Shown here: positions 52,076 to 60,778 of the stretch, piece after piece | How the letters are laid out: every line of letters begins with the position of its first letter | How positions within the stretch are numbered: the stretch's first letter is position 1 | DNA from: Enterocloster lavalensis | GTDB lineage: Bacteria; Bacillota; Clostridia; Lachnospirales; Lachnospiraceae | Assembly (NCBI RefSeq): GCF_902364025.1 | Contig: NZ_CABJCG010000003.1 | Coordinates: 62,001 to 126,000, forward strand | Reading direction: 5' to 3' | DNA: 64,000 nucleotides | Notes under the pieces: generated by a model | Told to the model about the DNA's origin: nothing | What the model saw: the letters and a program-made list of their open reading frames with translations, nothing else | The model's database searches: none | Position numbers and translations under genes: made by a program

Positions 52076-52105
52076 AGGCCCCGGATCTGATTCATTCCGG
52101 GGCCT
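52076..52105 (+). terminator. Hairpin after the 2HCT gene
   Basis: AGGCCCCGGA pairs with TCCGGGGCCT, 30 bases past the stop. The T tract is missing, so it may act as a pause or a barrier before the convergent LysR gene. Confidence 0.6.
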
Positions 52106-52160
52106 GTTCCGGGTACCGGTGTCTCGTTCCTGAGCCACCGCTCATTCCACGTCCTGCCAC

Positions 52161-53114
52161 TCACGTCTCTCCTTCATAAAATCCTGGAAACACCTCCACC
52201 TCCGTCCCCTTCCCTCCAAACTCCCTTCGGATCAACTCCAGCAGCGCCCGCTCCGGCTCGCTGACCACCGCGTCCCGGCCCAGCATGGCGCAGACCATCC
52301 AGCCGATGCCTCCAGCGGACAATGCGTAGGTTTTCAGTCCCTCCGGCCGCGCCGACTGCTCCACAATATCCATGGGCAGCACCGCGACCCCCACGCCCGC
52401 ACCGGCCAGGGTGTAGAGGGCGTTATTTCCGCCCACTCTCATGCGCACATCCGGATCAATGTGGTAGTATTCCATCAAAAGCTTCAGCATCCTTCCCAGC
52501 CCCGACCGCTCGGAAGGCAGGATCAGGGGCAGCCCGGACAGCGCTTCTATTTTCAGAGCGGAAGCGTTTTCCCCACAAAGCTGCTCCGGCCCCACCAGAC
52601 CGTCCGCCGCCGCGGCCACCAGCTCCTCCACAAACAAATCCTCGTACCGGAATCTGGGGTCCTGATCCACCTTTGAAAGAATACAAAGATCCAGCTCCCC
52701 GCGGTAAAGCTGCTCTTTCATATCCTCCGCGTTTGCAGAGGAATAGTGGAGTTTGATGTTGGGGAACATCCGGCGGTACTCCCGGATAATCCTGGGCAGT
52801 ATCTGAGCCGAACGGTTGTGGGGGATTCCGATGTACAGGTCCCCGGCATACCCCTTGGCCGCATCCATGCAGACCTTCTGCAGGTTGCGGTAAATGCGCC
52901 TCATTTCCCGTGCCGCCTCCACATACTGCTTCCCCGCGTAGGTCAGCTCCAAAGGATAGCTGCCCCGGTCGAACAGCTTCGTCTGAAATTCCTTCTCCGC
53001 CCTGGCCACTGCGTGGCTCATGGTGGGCTGGGACACGCACATCTGTCTGGCTGCCTCCGAGATACTTCCGGTCCTCGCCACCGCCAGAATCTGCTCCATC
53101 TGGTAAAAATCCAT
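52161..53114 (-). CDS. LysR-family transcriptional regulator
   Basis: A 317-aa protein with the HTH AVARTGSISEAARQMCVSQP then TMSHAVARAEKEFQTKLFDR, and an effector domain from about 90 (GDLYIGIPHNRSAQILPRII). It is divergent from the C45 hydrolase/SLC13-like pair and so should control them. GGGGAGAGG lies before the ATG. Confidence 0.9.
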   Translation of the reverse strand: MDFYQMEQILAVARTGSISEAARQMCVSQPTMSHAVARAEKEFQTKLFDRGSYPLELTYAGKQYVEAAREMRRIYRNLQKVCMDAAKGYAGDLYIGIPHNRSAQILPRIIREYRRMFPNIKLHYSSANAEDMKEQLYRGELDLCILSKVDQDPRFRYEDLFVEELVAAAADGLVGPEQLCGENASALKIEALSGLPLILPSERSGLGRMLKLLMEYYHIDPDVRMRVGGNNALYTLAGAGVGVAVLPMDIVEQSARPEGLKTYALSAGGIGWMVCAMLGRDAVVSEPERALLELIRREFGGKGTEVEVFPGFYEGET

Positions 53115-53284
53115 CGCGTTCCTCTCCCCTCAGATTTGTGCCCGAATCCATCTTCAGCACATCTCATTCATTTTCATACATATAGTTATAGTATAATATT
53201 CATTTTACAACATGTAAATACTGTGTTTTAATTTAATTAACAAATGACCGGAACATCACATGAAATGGAAAGGAGTACGGCTTT

Positions 53285-54355
53285 ATGGAATTTAAGGTTG
53301 TCACAATCAGCGCCGCCACCCCCTACGAGCGCGGCGTCCAGCACGGACAGGCGGCCAGAGACTTGATTGAACGGGGGATCGCACGATACCAGGAGCATTT
53401 TCTAAAATCAGAGCAGGCCCCCTGGAGCCTGGTTCGTCAGAAGGCCATGGGCTTTGTCCCCTTCCTGGAGCGGGAGTACGAAGATCTTTTGGAGGAAATC
53501 AGAGGAATCGCAGGCGGCTCCGGAGTGGATTTTGAGGACATGATGGTCTTAAACACCCGCTATGAACTGTTAAAATTCCCCATCCAGGAGTGCACTACCT
53601 TCGCGGTCCTGCCTGAAGCCTCCGCCGACCACCACACCTACCTGGGCATGAACTGGGACAACGTGGGCTGGATGAGGGACAGCTCCCTGCTCCTTAAGGT
53701 GGACGAGCAGAACGGCACCCGGTATTTCTGTATGACCGAGGCCGGACAGCTGATCCGACACGGCTTCAACAACCACGGCGTGGCGGTGGTTACCAACAAC
53801 CTGCTGAGCACCGGCGACACGGACCAGCCGGGAGTTCCCACCAATTTCATGCGCCGCCGGATTCTGACCAGCAAAACGCTGGAGGAAGCCGTCCAGTCGG
53901 TACGGAATGCGCCCAGGGCCGTTTCCTGTAATCTGATGGCGGCCAGCGCGGAGGGGAATGCGGTCGATATGGAGGTGAATCCGGTCCGGCTGAGTGAGCT
54001 TCACCCGACCGGTGGCATTTTAACCCATGCCAACCACTTTGCCACCAACCGGGATATCTGCCGGAGCAAAGGCGGGAACTTCCGCGACGTGCGCCTGTAT
54101 TCCCTCCTGGAACAGCGCCGCGGCTCCATCGATCCCGCGTTTATCACACACTGCCTGAAGGACCATTACAAGGCCGACCCGGCCAGCCATGAAGCGATCT
54201 GCAAGCACACCCCCCAGGCGGGCGAGAGCGTTGGGCAGAACCCGGCCTCCTGCTCCGTCACCATCGCCTCCCAGATTTACGATCTTGACGCACGGGAAGC
54301 CCTGGTGTGCTGCGGAAATCCATGTACCGGAAGCTACACAAAATACACGCTCTGA
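53285..54355 (+). CDS. C45-family autoproteolytic acyltransferase/hydrolase
   Basis: A 356-aa Ntn-hydrolase. The nucleophile is C103 in QECTTFAVLPEA, made N-terminal by self-cleavage in isopenicillin-N-acyltransferase-like proteins; GMNWDNVGWMRDSSLLLKV follows. The N-terminal RGVQHGQAARDLI and the middle GFNNHGVAVVTNNL fit the family, and the end ALVCCGNPCTGSY is the last strand. Members cleave or transfer acyl groups on amides. It is followed by a permease gene (20-base gap) and is divergent from LysR. Confidence 0.85.
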   Translation: MEFKVVTISAATPYERGVQHGQAARDLIERGIARYQEHFLKSEQAPWSLVRQKAMGFVPFLEREYEDLLEEIRGIAGGSGVDFEDMMVLNTRYELLKFPIQECTTFAVLPEASADHHTYLGMNWDNVGWMRDSSLLLKVDEQNGTRYFCMTEAGQLIRHGFNNHGVAVVTNNLLSTGDTDQPGVPTNFMRRRILTSKTLEEAVQSVRNAPRAVSCNLMAASAEGNAVDMEVNPVRLSELHPTGGILTHANHFATNRDICRSKGGNFRDVRLYSLLEQRRGSIDPAFITHCLKDHYKADPASHEAICKHTPQAGESVGQNPASCSVTIASQIYDLDAREALVCCGNPCTGSYTKYTL

Positions 54356-54375
54356 TTTTACAAGGAGGATAACGT

Positions 54376-55689
54376 ATGCTGAATACAATTTTATGCATCC
54401 AGATCTCTATCGCATTTGTGTATATCCTGGCAAATCCCAAAGTCCCCAATTCTCTCCTGTTTTTACTGCTTGCCCCGCTTCTCATTCTGACTCATGTTCT
54501 CGACGCGGCCACAGTCTGGGGATTTTTCGCCAACAACAGCCTGCACCTTGTCATGATCATCAGCGTCTACGCCTCTCTGATGGCGGTATCCGGCTTTGAC
54601 GAGCAGATCGGCGAGACCTTTGAACGTATGACGCGGAATATCCATGGAAAAAATCGCGAGAGGGGTCTGTTTGGAATCATTTTTGTGCTGGCGGCCCTGT
54701 GCTCCACAATCATGGCCAATTCCAGCGTAACCATGGCTATGGTGCCCGCTCTCTACGGTATTTCCCGAAGAATGAAAATCAGCCGGTCCAAGCTTGTGCT
54801 CTTTGTAATCTACGCCTCCACCCTGGGCGGAGCCTGTACGCTGATCGGCACGGACACCAACATTTTCGCCAACGCGGCGCTGGAGGAGGCGGGCATCACG
54901 CCCTTCGCCATGTTCGACTTCGCCTGGGTCGGAATTCCCATCGCAATTCTGGGCGGCATATACATGGTCATGTTCCACCATCTGAATAAATCCTACGACG
55001 ACCTGGAGGATGCCGACAGCTCCATGCCCGCTCCCAAGGAGCGGACCGATGACATGGCGCGGGTTATGAAACGCCAGCAGACCGGTATTTTCCTGGGCTT
55101 CTTCTCCTTTATCCTGATCCTGCTCTTAAACAGCTTTGATTTTTTCAAGGCGCTGGACATCAACGCCTACGCCTATGGGTATCTGACCATCGGCCTGCTG
55201 TATGGATTCAAATGTTTTTCCTGGAAGGAAGTGCTCCACGGCTTTAACTTCGAGCGTATGTTTATGATCGTGGGACTTCTGGCTGTCATCAAGATGATCA
55301 CCAACAGCAGTCTGGGAAACTGGATCGGCGCGCTGCTGGAGCAGAGTATCGGCGGCAGCACCAGTATGTACTTCATCTTCACCGTGCTGTTTATCGTGAC
55401 GGTGATCATTACCCAGTTTATGAATAACATGGCGGCCTGCGGCGTGATTTCCCCCATCGCCATCACCATCGCCGGAACTCTGGGCGCCGACCCGCGGGCC
55501 TTTATCATGGCCATCGCCATTGCCGCCGGATGCGGTTACATGACGCCCTTTGCCTCGGGCACGAACCAGAGAATGTCCGTGTTCGCAAAGTCTACCATTG
55601 TGGACTACATGCGCTATGGCTGGCCTCTGATTATCATCACCTACCTATGTGCGCTGTTAATATTACCGCACGTTTTCCCATTTTTCTGA
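54376..55689 (+). CDS. SLC13/CitMHS-type ion transporter superfamily permease
   Basis: A 437-aa membrane protein with about eleven hydrophobic segments. The two symmetric signature loops are STIMANSSVTMAMVPALYGI then GGACTLIGTDTNIFANAALE, and in the second half TQFMNNMAACGVISPIAITI then GCGYMTPFASGTNQRMSVFA. It is an elevator-type anion transporter of the ArsB/DASS group, probably for a dicarboxylate or amido acid linked to the C45 hydrolase. GGAGG lies before the ATG. Confidence 0.85.
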   Translation: MLNTILCIQISIAFVYILANPKVPNSLLFLLLAPLLILTHVLDAATVWGFFANNSLHLVMIISVYASLMAVSGFDEQIGETFERMTRNIHGKNRERGLFGIIFVLAALCSTIMANSSVTMAMVPALYGISRRMKISRSKLVLFVIYASTLGGACTLIGTDTNIFANAALEEAGITPFAMFDFAWVGIPIAILGGIYMVMFHHLNKSYDDLEDADSSMPAPKERTDDMARVMKRQQTGIFLGFFSFILILLLNSFDFFKALDINAYAYGYLTIGLLYGFKCFSWKEVLHGFNFERMFMIVGLLAVIKMITNSSLGNWIGALLEQSIGGSTSMYFIFTVLFIVTVIITQFMNNMAACGVISPIAITIAGTLGADPRAFIMAIAIAAGCGYMTPFASGTNQRMSVFAKSTIVDYMRYGWPLIIITYLCALLILPHVFPFF

Positions 55690-55704
55690 TCCCCTATTTT
55701 AAGC

Positions 55705-55743
55705 AAGGCCGCCGCACAAACTTCTGTGGGGCGGTCCTGTTTT
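55705..55743 (+). terminator. Terminator of the C45/permease operon
   Basis: AGGCCGCCGCACA pairs with TGTGGGGCGGTCCT around a short loop, followed by GTTTTC, 16 bases past the stop. Confidence 0.82.
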
Positions 55744-55886
55744 CAACCAAACAGCCCCGACGCCCCTTGGTTCTGTCGATTTGCAATTTACAATCGCTCC
55801 CCCGCCTTATAACCCCTCCAAAATGCACAAAGCTTTTTTCCAATTTTTATAAATTTTGTGCACACTTTTTTCTCCCCCTGTGTTAT

Positions 55887-55993
55887 TATAATAGTGTAAC
55901 CCCCCAATACATTATATAGTTTTTGCTACACCCCATAAGAAACGAAATACCTTCTCCTTGAGAAATGACCAGCTCCCCCGGCTGGTCATTCTC
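55887..55993 (+). ncRNA. Possible small RNA in the 55.7-56.2 kb gene-free stretch
   Basis: A consensus -10 TATAAT (55887-55892) lies about 70 bases before an orphan terminator hairpin, which would give a transcript of about 90 nt. No good -35 is visible and no ORF fits. The evidence is only positional. Confidence 0.25.
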
Positions 55994-55997
55994 TTTG
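55960..55997 (+). terminator. Orphan terminator
   Basis: GAGAAATGACCAGC pairs (one bulged A) with GCTGGTCATTCTC, followed by TTTGTCT on the plus strand only. No protein gene ends upstream other than the permease, which has its own terminator. Confidence 0.7.
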
Positions 55998-56033
55998 TCT
56001 GAAAAAATGCCTGGCGTGGTGTTTAACCCGCAC

Positions 56034-56121
56034 TTATCCCCAACCTCCCCGTCCATTTTCCCAATTTATCGCAAACTATGTGGATAACTCTGTGGATGTC
56101 CTGGGGATAGCCTGTGGACAG
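56034..56121. other. DnaA-box-like cluster
   Basis: A perfect DnaA box TGTGGATAA (56079-56087) is followed by TGTGGATGT (56091), TGGGGATAG (56102) and TGTGGACAG (56113), spaced 12, 11 and 11 bases, with TTATCCCCA at 56034. The spacing of about one helical turn puts all sites on one face of the DNA. No dnaA, rpmH or gidB is near, so this is not the normal origin context. Confidence 0.5.
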
Positions 56122-56213
56122 TCCAATGCAATCGCCGCCAGGCTGCGCCAGCGCCCATCACATGCAAACAAGAGCGCCGGAATTCCGGCGCCCTGCCAAT
56201 CTCATGGATCCCG

Positions 56214-56573
56214 CTATTGATTTCCTTCCACCACAACCATCTCCTCCGCCCTCAGGGCTTCTCCAATCCAGGCCACGAATTTGGTGTAAAAATCGAACAC
56301 CGTGTCGTCGAACCGTACAAGGCCCATCCCCCTCTCGATCTGCCGGATCACCTCTTCCCACTGTTCCCTGGAAATCCAGTTGTCCCAGCACACGTCGAAA
56401 TCCGGCTGGACCGCCCGCAGGTACGGCAGCAGCAGCCTGCTGTAATCCGTCTCATAGACGGTCAGCGGATCGCCGCAGGTATCGTAATAATCCCCTGGAC
56501 AGGCATCCGCCGGGGACGGATAAAAATTCAGGCAAATGACCTCATCGGCCTTTGAAAAACAGCGAAGCACCAT
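56214..56573 (-). CDS. Small acidic unknown protein
   Basis: A 119-aa protein without a known domain. It has VICLNFYPSPADACPGDYYD, YETDYSRLLLPYLRAVQPDF and a C-terminal DFYTKFVAWIGEALRAEEMV. Its acidity and Trp content recall the 122-aa protein at 47766 but no clear alignment is seen. In-frame ATGs lie at 56606, 56585 and 56573; the last fits the AAAAAGG site best, but the start is uncertain. Confidence 0.6.
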   Translation of the reverse strand: MVLRCFSKADEVICLNFYPSPADACPGDYYDTCGDPLTVYETDYSRLLLPYLRAVQPDFDVCWDNWISREQWEEVIRQIERGMGLVRFDDTVFDFYTKFVAWIGEALRAEEMVVVEGNQ

Positions 56574-56713
56574 AGAACCACCCATCCTTTTTCCGCCCGT
56601 TTCCAATCAATTCCTGCCAAAACCGCGGACAGCGGACCGATTGAAATTGACAAATTCAATATTTGCTATAAACTATGTAGATAGAAATCATTAGCAAAAG
56701 GAGAATCCAAACT

Positions 56714-57574
56714 ATGAAAATCCGCCTGGTAGCCTCCGACATGGACGGCACGCTCTTAGACCCGCTCTCCCACATCTCGGAAGAAAATGCAAACGCAATC
56801 CGGGAGCTGCAGCAAAGCGGCGCAGAGTTTGTGATCTGCAGCGGCAGAGCATACTCCGGCGCCCACCCCATCGTAAGCGGAGCGGGCATCCGCTGCAGCT
56901 ATATCTGTCTGAGCGGGGCCATGATCTGCACGGAGGACGGAAAAGCCCGCACCTCCATTCCCCTCACCCCCGGAAATCTGGCGGATATCGACCGGATTCT
57001 GACGGACGCCGGAATCTTCATGGACATCATGACCTCCAACGGGGTCTACTGCACCTTCCCCCGCGAGGAACGGCTTCAGCGAATCTACCGGTTCTTTGAC
57101 GACGGCTCCCTGGCCGCCGGACAGCCCTCTGCCGCGCTGGAGCAGGCGGTAAGCCGGTTCGCTTCCGCATTCACCTTCGTCGGTTCCCTGGCCGATGTGC
57201 CCTCCGGGACCGTTATCTACAAGATCGGCAGCACCGAAATCCCCGCCGAAACCGTAGTCCGCCTCAAAGAGCGCTTCTCGGCCTGCCCGGACATCGCCAC
57301 CGCCTCCACATTCCCCACGGACATCGAGCTGACCAACGTCCGCGCCCAGAAGGGACTGGCCTTAAAAGCCTACGCCAGGGAACGCGGCATCCTCCCCGAA
57401 GAGATCATGGTCCTGGGCGACAGCGGCAACGACCTGTCCATGTTCACCCCGGAATTCGGCTGGACCGTAGCCATGGGCAACGCCCAGGACTGCCTGAAAG
57501 CCGTAGCCAAATATGAGACCAAGAGCAACCGGGAGGACGGCGTAGCCTTCGCCATCCGCAAATACGCACTGTAA
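56714..57574 (+). CDS. Cof-type HAD-IIB hydrolase
   Basis: A 286-aa phosphatase with catalytic motif I DMDGTLLD at residues 9-16 (D9, D11), motif II ICSGRAYSGAHPI (serine in place of the usual motif context), a C2-type cap (about 85-190) and motif III/IV LKAYARERGILPEEIMVLGD then SGNDLSMF. The family removes phosphate from sugars, FMN or PLP-type compounds; the substrate is open. AAAGGAG lies before the ATG. Confidence 0.88.
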   Translation: MKIRLVASDMDGTLLDPLSHISEENANAIRELQQSGAEFVICSGRAYSGAHPIVSGAGIRCSYICLSGAMICTEDGKARTSIPLTPGNLADIDRILTDAGIFMDIMTSNGVYCTFPREERLQRIYRFFDDGSLAAGQPSAALEQAVSRFASAFTFVGSLADVPSGTVIYKIGSTEIPAETVVRLKERFSACPDIATASTFPTDIELTNVRAQKGLALKAYARERGILPEEIMVLGDSGNDLSMFTPEFGWTVAMGNAQDCLKAVAKYETKSNREDGVAFAIRKYAL

Positions 57575-57581
57575 CGTCCCC

Positions 57582-59195
57582 TCACAGCCCGGCCGCCTCA
57601 AACCCTCCGTTATGCCCTTCCTTGGCCCGGTACAGCGCCTCATCCGCCGCCTTAGCCAGGGCAGCGTAGGAATCTCCCCTGCGGGCGGCCACCGCACCGG
57701 CGGACAGCGTGATGGACGGCATGTTCCGCCTAGCCGCCTCCGCTTTCAGCGTCTGGTTGATATCCTCCACAATCCGCTGTGCCACCGAGAAATCCGCCGT
57801 ATTGGCGATAAAGATCGAAAATTCATCTCCGTGCAGCCGGGAGGCCAGGTCCACCGTGCGGATCCGTCCGATCATCATCTGAGCCGTCAGCTTGATCACC
57901 TCGTCCCCGACCATATGCCCGTAATTGTCGTTGACCGCCTTAAAGTGGTCTCCGTCCATCATGATCAGAATTCCGCAGTCCCCCGGCTCCATGGCCTCCA
58001 GCGCGTCCGTCACGCCGTTCTCAAAGGATTTAAAATTCATCAGCCCTGTCAGATGATCGATGGCCGCCGCCTTCTGAGCCGCCATCAGAGCGATCTCCAG
58101 GCGTTTCTGCGTCTGACCCAGCTGGACATAGGCTTCCCGCAGCTCCTGATTCTTCTGCCACTGAACGGCCCGCCCGATCCCATAGATCAGAAACAGTTCC
58201 ACCAGCAGCAACGGCACCAGCCAGACGGAGACCGTGGCCTTGAGCATGGACGCGGTGGGGACCAGGATCAGCGTGTGTAAGGACTGGCCCCGGTGCAGAT
58301 AGCCGTAGCAGCTCCTTCCCCCCGCATTCACCCTGAGAACCGTCCCGTCCTGCCCGAGCAGATCTGAAACGCCGTCCCCAAGGCTTCTGTGGAAATGGTC
58401 AAATGCCAATGCGGCTTCCACTCGGGCTTTCAGCTTCTCCAACTGCCCGTCCAGCGCCCCCGACTCCTCCGCGGCCGCAAGCGCGGCTTTTGCCTCCTCT
58501 ATGGATCGCCCGGTCTCCTCCGGCGATGCGTAGAGGCTGCCGCCCAGATAATCCTCATTCAGGCTTCCAATCACCGTTCCGTTGTCGTCAAATACCAGCA
58601 GTTCTTCATTCTCATAGGCCTGCAGGGAGCGGACCGCCTCCTGGATATCGCCCAGGCGTATGTCGTAGGCAAACACCGTCTCGCCGTCGGGCTGGAGCTG
58701 GGAGACGGTGGAAAGGATATAGTGGTTGGCGTAGCTCATATAGGGCGGCGTAAACACAATCCGTCCGGCCCCCGCCGCCGCATCCCGGTACCAGGGCCGC
58801 TCCGTCACGTCGTAGCCGGTGCCCTCGTACACGGAATAGGGGGTATCCCAGCTGTAGAGATAGCGGCCCTCGTAATACATGTAAAGCCCGTCAAAGGTAT
58901 CCCCCTCAATCTCCAGCAGCCGGGAATCCGCCTGTTTCAGATAATCCCAAATTTCATCCGGGTCCGGATGATCCTTTATCTGCCCGGCCAGCATCTGAGC
59001 GAACAACTTGAAGGAGTGCACATAGTTTTCCATCACTGCCTCCACCTGGCTGACCGCCTCCCGGCCGTGCCCGGACAGGCTTCTGTCGATCCAAAGGGAC
59101 TCTCTCCTGCCGATCAGCAGAATGACCATCAGATTCGCCGCCAGGAAAAATATCTCACAGCCGATTCTAAAACTCTTTTTACCCCCACGTTTCAT
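57582..59195 (-). CDS. Diguanylate cyclase with a Cache-type sensor, HGDEF active site
   Basis: A 537-aa two-pass membrane protein. Membrane segments are at about 12-30 and 318-340, with an extracellular dCache-like domain between (WYRDAAAGAGRIVFTPPYMS near 135). The C-terminal GGDEF domain starts DHLTGLMNFKSFENG; the metal site is MMDGDHFKAVNDNYGH and the A-site is HGDEF (455-459), with the first Gly replaced by His. RTVD at 446-449, five residues before, is a good I-site for feedback inhibition by c-di-GMP. Activity is likely but the His change should be tested. It ends seven bases from the convergent HAD gene. Confidence 0.88.
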   Translation of the reverse strand: MKRGGKKSFRIGCEIFFLAANLMVILLIGRRESLWIDRSLSGHGREAVSQVEAVMENYVHSFKLFAQMLAGQIKDHPDPDEIWDYLKQADSRLLEIEGDTFDGLYMYYEGRYLYSWDTPYSVYEGTGYDVTERPWYRDAAAGAGRIVFTPPYMSYANHYILSTVSQLQPDGETVFAYDIRLGDIQEAVRSLQAYENEELLVFDDNGTVIGSLNEDYLGGSLYASPEETGRSIEEAKAALAAAEESGALDGQLEKLKARVEAALAFDHFHRSLGDGVSDLLGQDGTVLRVNAGGRSCYGYLHRGQSLHTLILVPTASMLKATVSVWLVPLLLVELFLIYGIGRAVQWQKNQELREAYVQLGQTQKRLEIALMAAQKAAAIDHLTGLMNFKSFENGVTDALEAMEPGDCGILIMMDGDHFKAVNDNYGHMVGDEVIKLTAQMMIGRIRTVDLASRLHGDEFSIFIANTADFSVAQRIVEDINQTLKAEAARRNMPSITLSAGAVAARRGDSYAALAKAADEALYRAKEGHNGGFEAAGL

Positions 59196-59287
59196 CCGCC
59201 CGTACCCCCACAGCCCACACTGCGCTTTTCTCCCAATTTATTTCCATTTTATCACAGGGGTATGATTATTTCAACGGGTCCAAAATC

Positions 59288-59325
59288 GGAAAAAGCCTGC
59301 GGGAACCAACCCACAGGCATTTTCC
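59288..59325 (-). terminator. Terminator of the xdh-permease operon
   Basis: GGAAAATGCCTGTGGG pairs with CCCGCAGGCTTTTTCC on the minus strand, with T runs in the stem base. It lies about 20 bases past the permease stop. Confidence 0.85.
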
Positions 59326-59346
59326 ATACAAGGACCGGCGGCACGC

Positions 59347-60702
59347 CTACTGCGCGCTCCCGCCGTCCTCCAGCATCTTGATATCCATATCCTTCGGCAG
59401 CACCAGGCTTAAGAACACCGCCACCACAAACACCACCGCTACCACGTTGGCAGAGAACACCGACTGCACCAGGGGCGGGAAAATATCCCAGATTCCGATC
59501 TCGCTGGCCGTGGTAAAGCCGATGCCGATGGACAGGGACAGTGAGGCGATCACGATGTTTCGCTGTGAAAAGCCGCACTTGGCGATCATCTGGATTCCGG
59601 AGGTCAAAATGGAACCGAACATCATAATCGTACAGCCTCCCAGAACCGACTGGGGCAGGGAAGCGAAAAAGTTTCCCACAGGAGGCAGCAGTCCGGCCAG
59701 AATCATGCAGGCCGCTCCCGTCATGATCGTGAACCGGTTGACCACCTTTGTCATGGCGATCAGGCCCACGTTCTGGGAGAAGGAGGTCACAGGCGGGCAG
59801 CCGAACAGGGTGGACATGGCCGAGGCATAACCGTCGCAGGCCAGGGACCCTGAAATCTCCTTGCCGGTGATTTCCCGGTTCAGGCCGCCGGACACCAGCG
59901 CCGAGGTATCTCCGATGGTCTCAGCCGCGGACACCAGGAAAATGATACAGGCCGAGATAATCGCTCCGGCGTGGAACTCCGGCATAAAGGGCAGAAGCTT
60001 TGGAAAGGCGATCACGCCGCCGGACATGATCAGGCTTAAATCCACCTTCCCCATGACAATAGCCAGCGCGTAACCCACGATCAGTCCGGCCAGCACGGAG
60101 AGCTGCTTTAAATACCCTTTCGCAAAGATATTCCACAGCAGGCAGGTGAGCAGTGTGACCGTGCCCAGGATCAGGTTCTGGGCGGAGCCGAAATCCTCCG
60201 CGTAACCGCCGCCGAAGGACCGCGTGCCCACCGTAAAGAGGGAAAATCCGATGGCCGTCACCACCGAGGCCGCCACGATGGGCGTGATGATTTTGCGCCA
60301 GTATTTTGCCAGCAAACCCAGCGTTCCCTCGAAGAGGCCGCCCACCAGCACCGCTCCCACCACGGCCGGATAACCGTAGTTGGCGGCGATGGTGCTGAGC
60401 ACGGTGACAAAGGTAAAGCTGACGCCCATGACCACCGGCAGCCTGGAACCGATTCTCCAGATCGGATACAGCTGAATCAGCGTGGCGATACCCGCGACGA
60501 ACATGGCGTTCTGAAGCAGAATCGCGGTCTGGGCCTGGCTCAGCGCGGGCTGGGCCGCCCCGGCGATAATGGTGATCGGCGCCAGGTTCGAGACGAACAT
60601 GGCCAAGATATGCTGGAGTCCGAAGGGAATCGCTTTCCCCAGCGGCACTCTGCCCTCCAGCCGGTAGATGTTATTGATACTGCAATTCGCATTGCTGTTC
60701 AT
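59347..60702 (-). CDS. NCS2-family nucleobase (xanthine/uracil) permease
   Basis: A 451-aa protein with about fourteen hydrophobic or helical segments. NCS2 landmarks are GLQHILAMFVSNLAPITIIA at the start, FSLFTVGTRSFGGGYAEDFG in the first part, FLVSAAETIGDTSALVSGGL (catalytic-type E and GD of the family) and FGCPPVTSFSQNVGLIAMTK. It belongs to the xanthine/urate (XanQ/PucJ-like) branch rather than uracil (inference from the xdh genes before it). Confidence 0.9.
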   Translation of the reverse strand: MNSNANCSINNIYRLEGRVPLGKAIPFGLQHILAMFVSNLAPITIIAGAAQPALSQAQTAILLQNAMFVAGIATLIQLYPIWRIGSRLPVVMGVSFTFVTVLSTIAANYGYPAVVGAVLVGGLFEGTLGLLAKYWRKIITPIVAASVVTAIGFSLFTVGTRSFGGGYAEDFGSAQNLILGTVTLLTCLLWNIFAKGYLKQLSVLAGLIVGYALAIVMGKVDLSLIMSGGVIAFPKLLPFMPEFHAGAIISACIIFLVSAAETIGDTSALVSGGLNREITGKEISGSLACDGYASAMSTLFGCPPVTSFSQNVGLIAMTKVVNRFTIMTGAACMILAGLLPPVGNFFASLPQSVLGGCTIMMFGSILTSGIQMIAKCGFSQRNIVIASLSLSIGIGFTTASEIGIWDIFPPLVQSVFSANVVAVVFVVAVFLSLVLPKDMDIKMLEDGGSAQ

Positions 60703-60736
60703 GATTTACTACCCCCTGATTTTGTTTTTTCCATTC

Positions 60737-60772
60737 AACGGGCCGCTTAGGCTGCTTGCGGCCCCTGTCGTT
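60737..60772 (-). other. Intercistronic hairpin between xdhC and the permease
   Basis: GGCCGC pairs with GCGGCC and AACG with CGTT outside it. No T run follows. It could stabilise or partly stop the operon mRNA before the permease. Confidence 0.5.
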
Positions 60773-60778
60773 TCCGGC

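Noticed and set aside
56034-56121. Chromosomal origin oriC
   Set aside because: DnaA-like boxes are present, but no dnaA, dnaN, rpmH or gidB and no clear AT-rich unwinding stretch are near.
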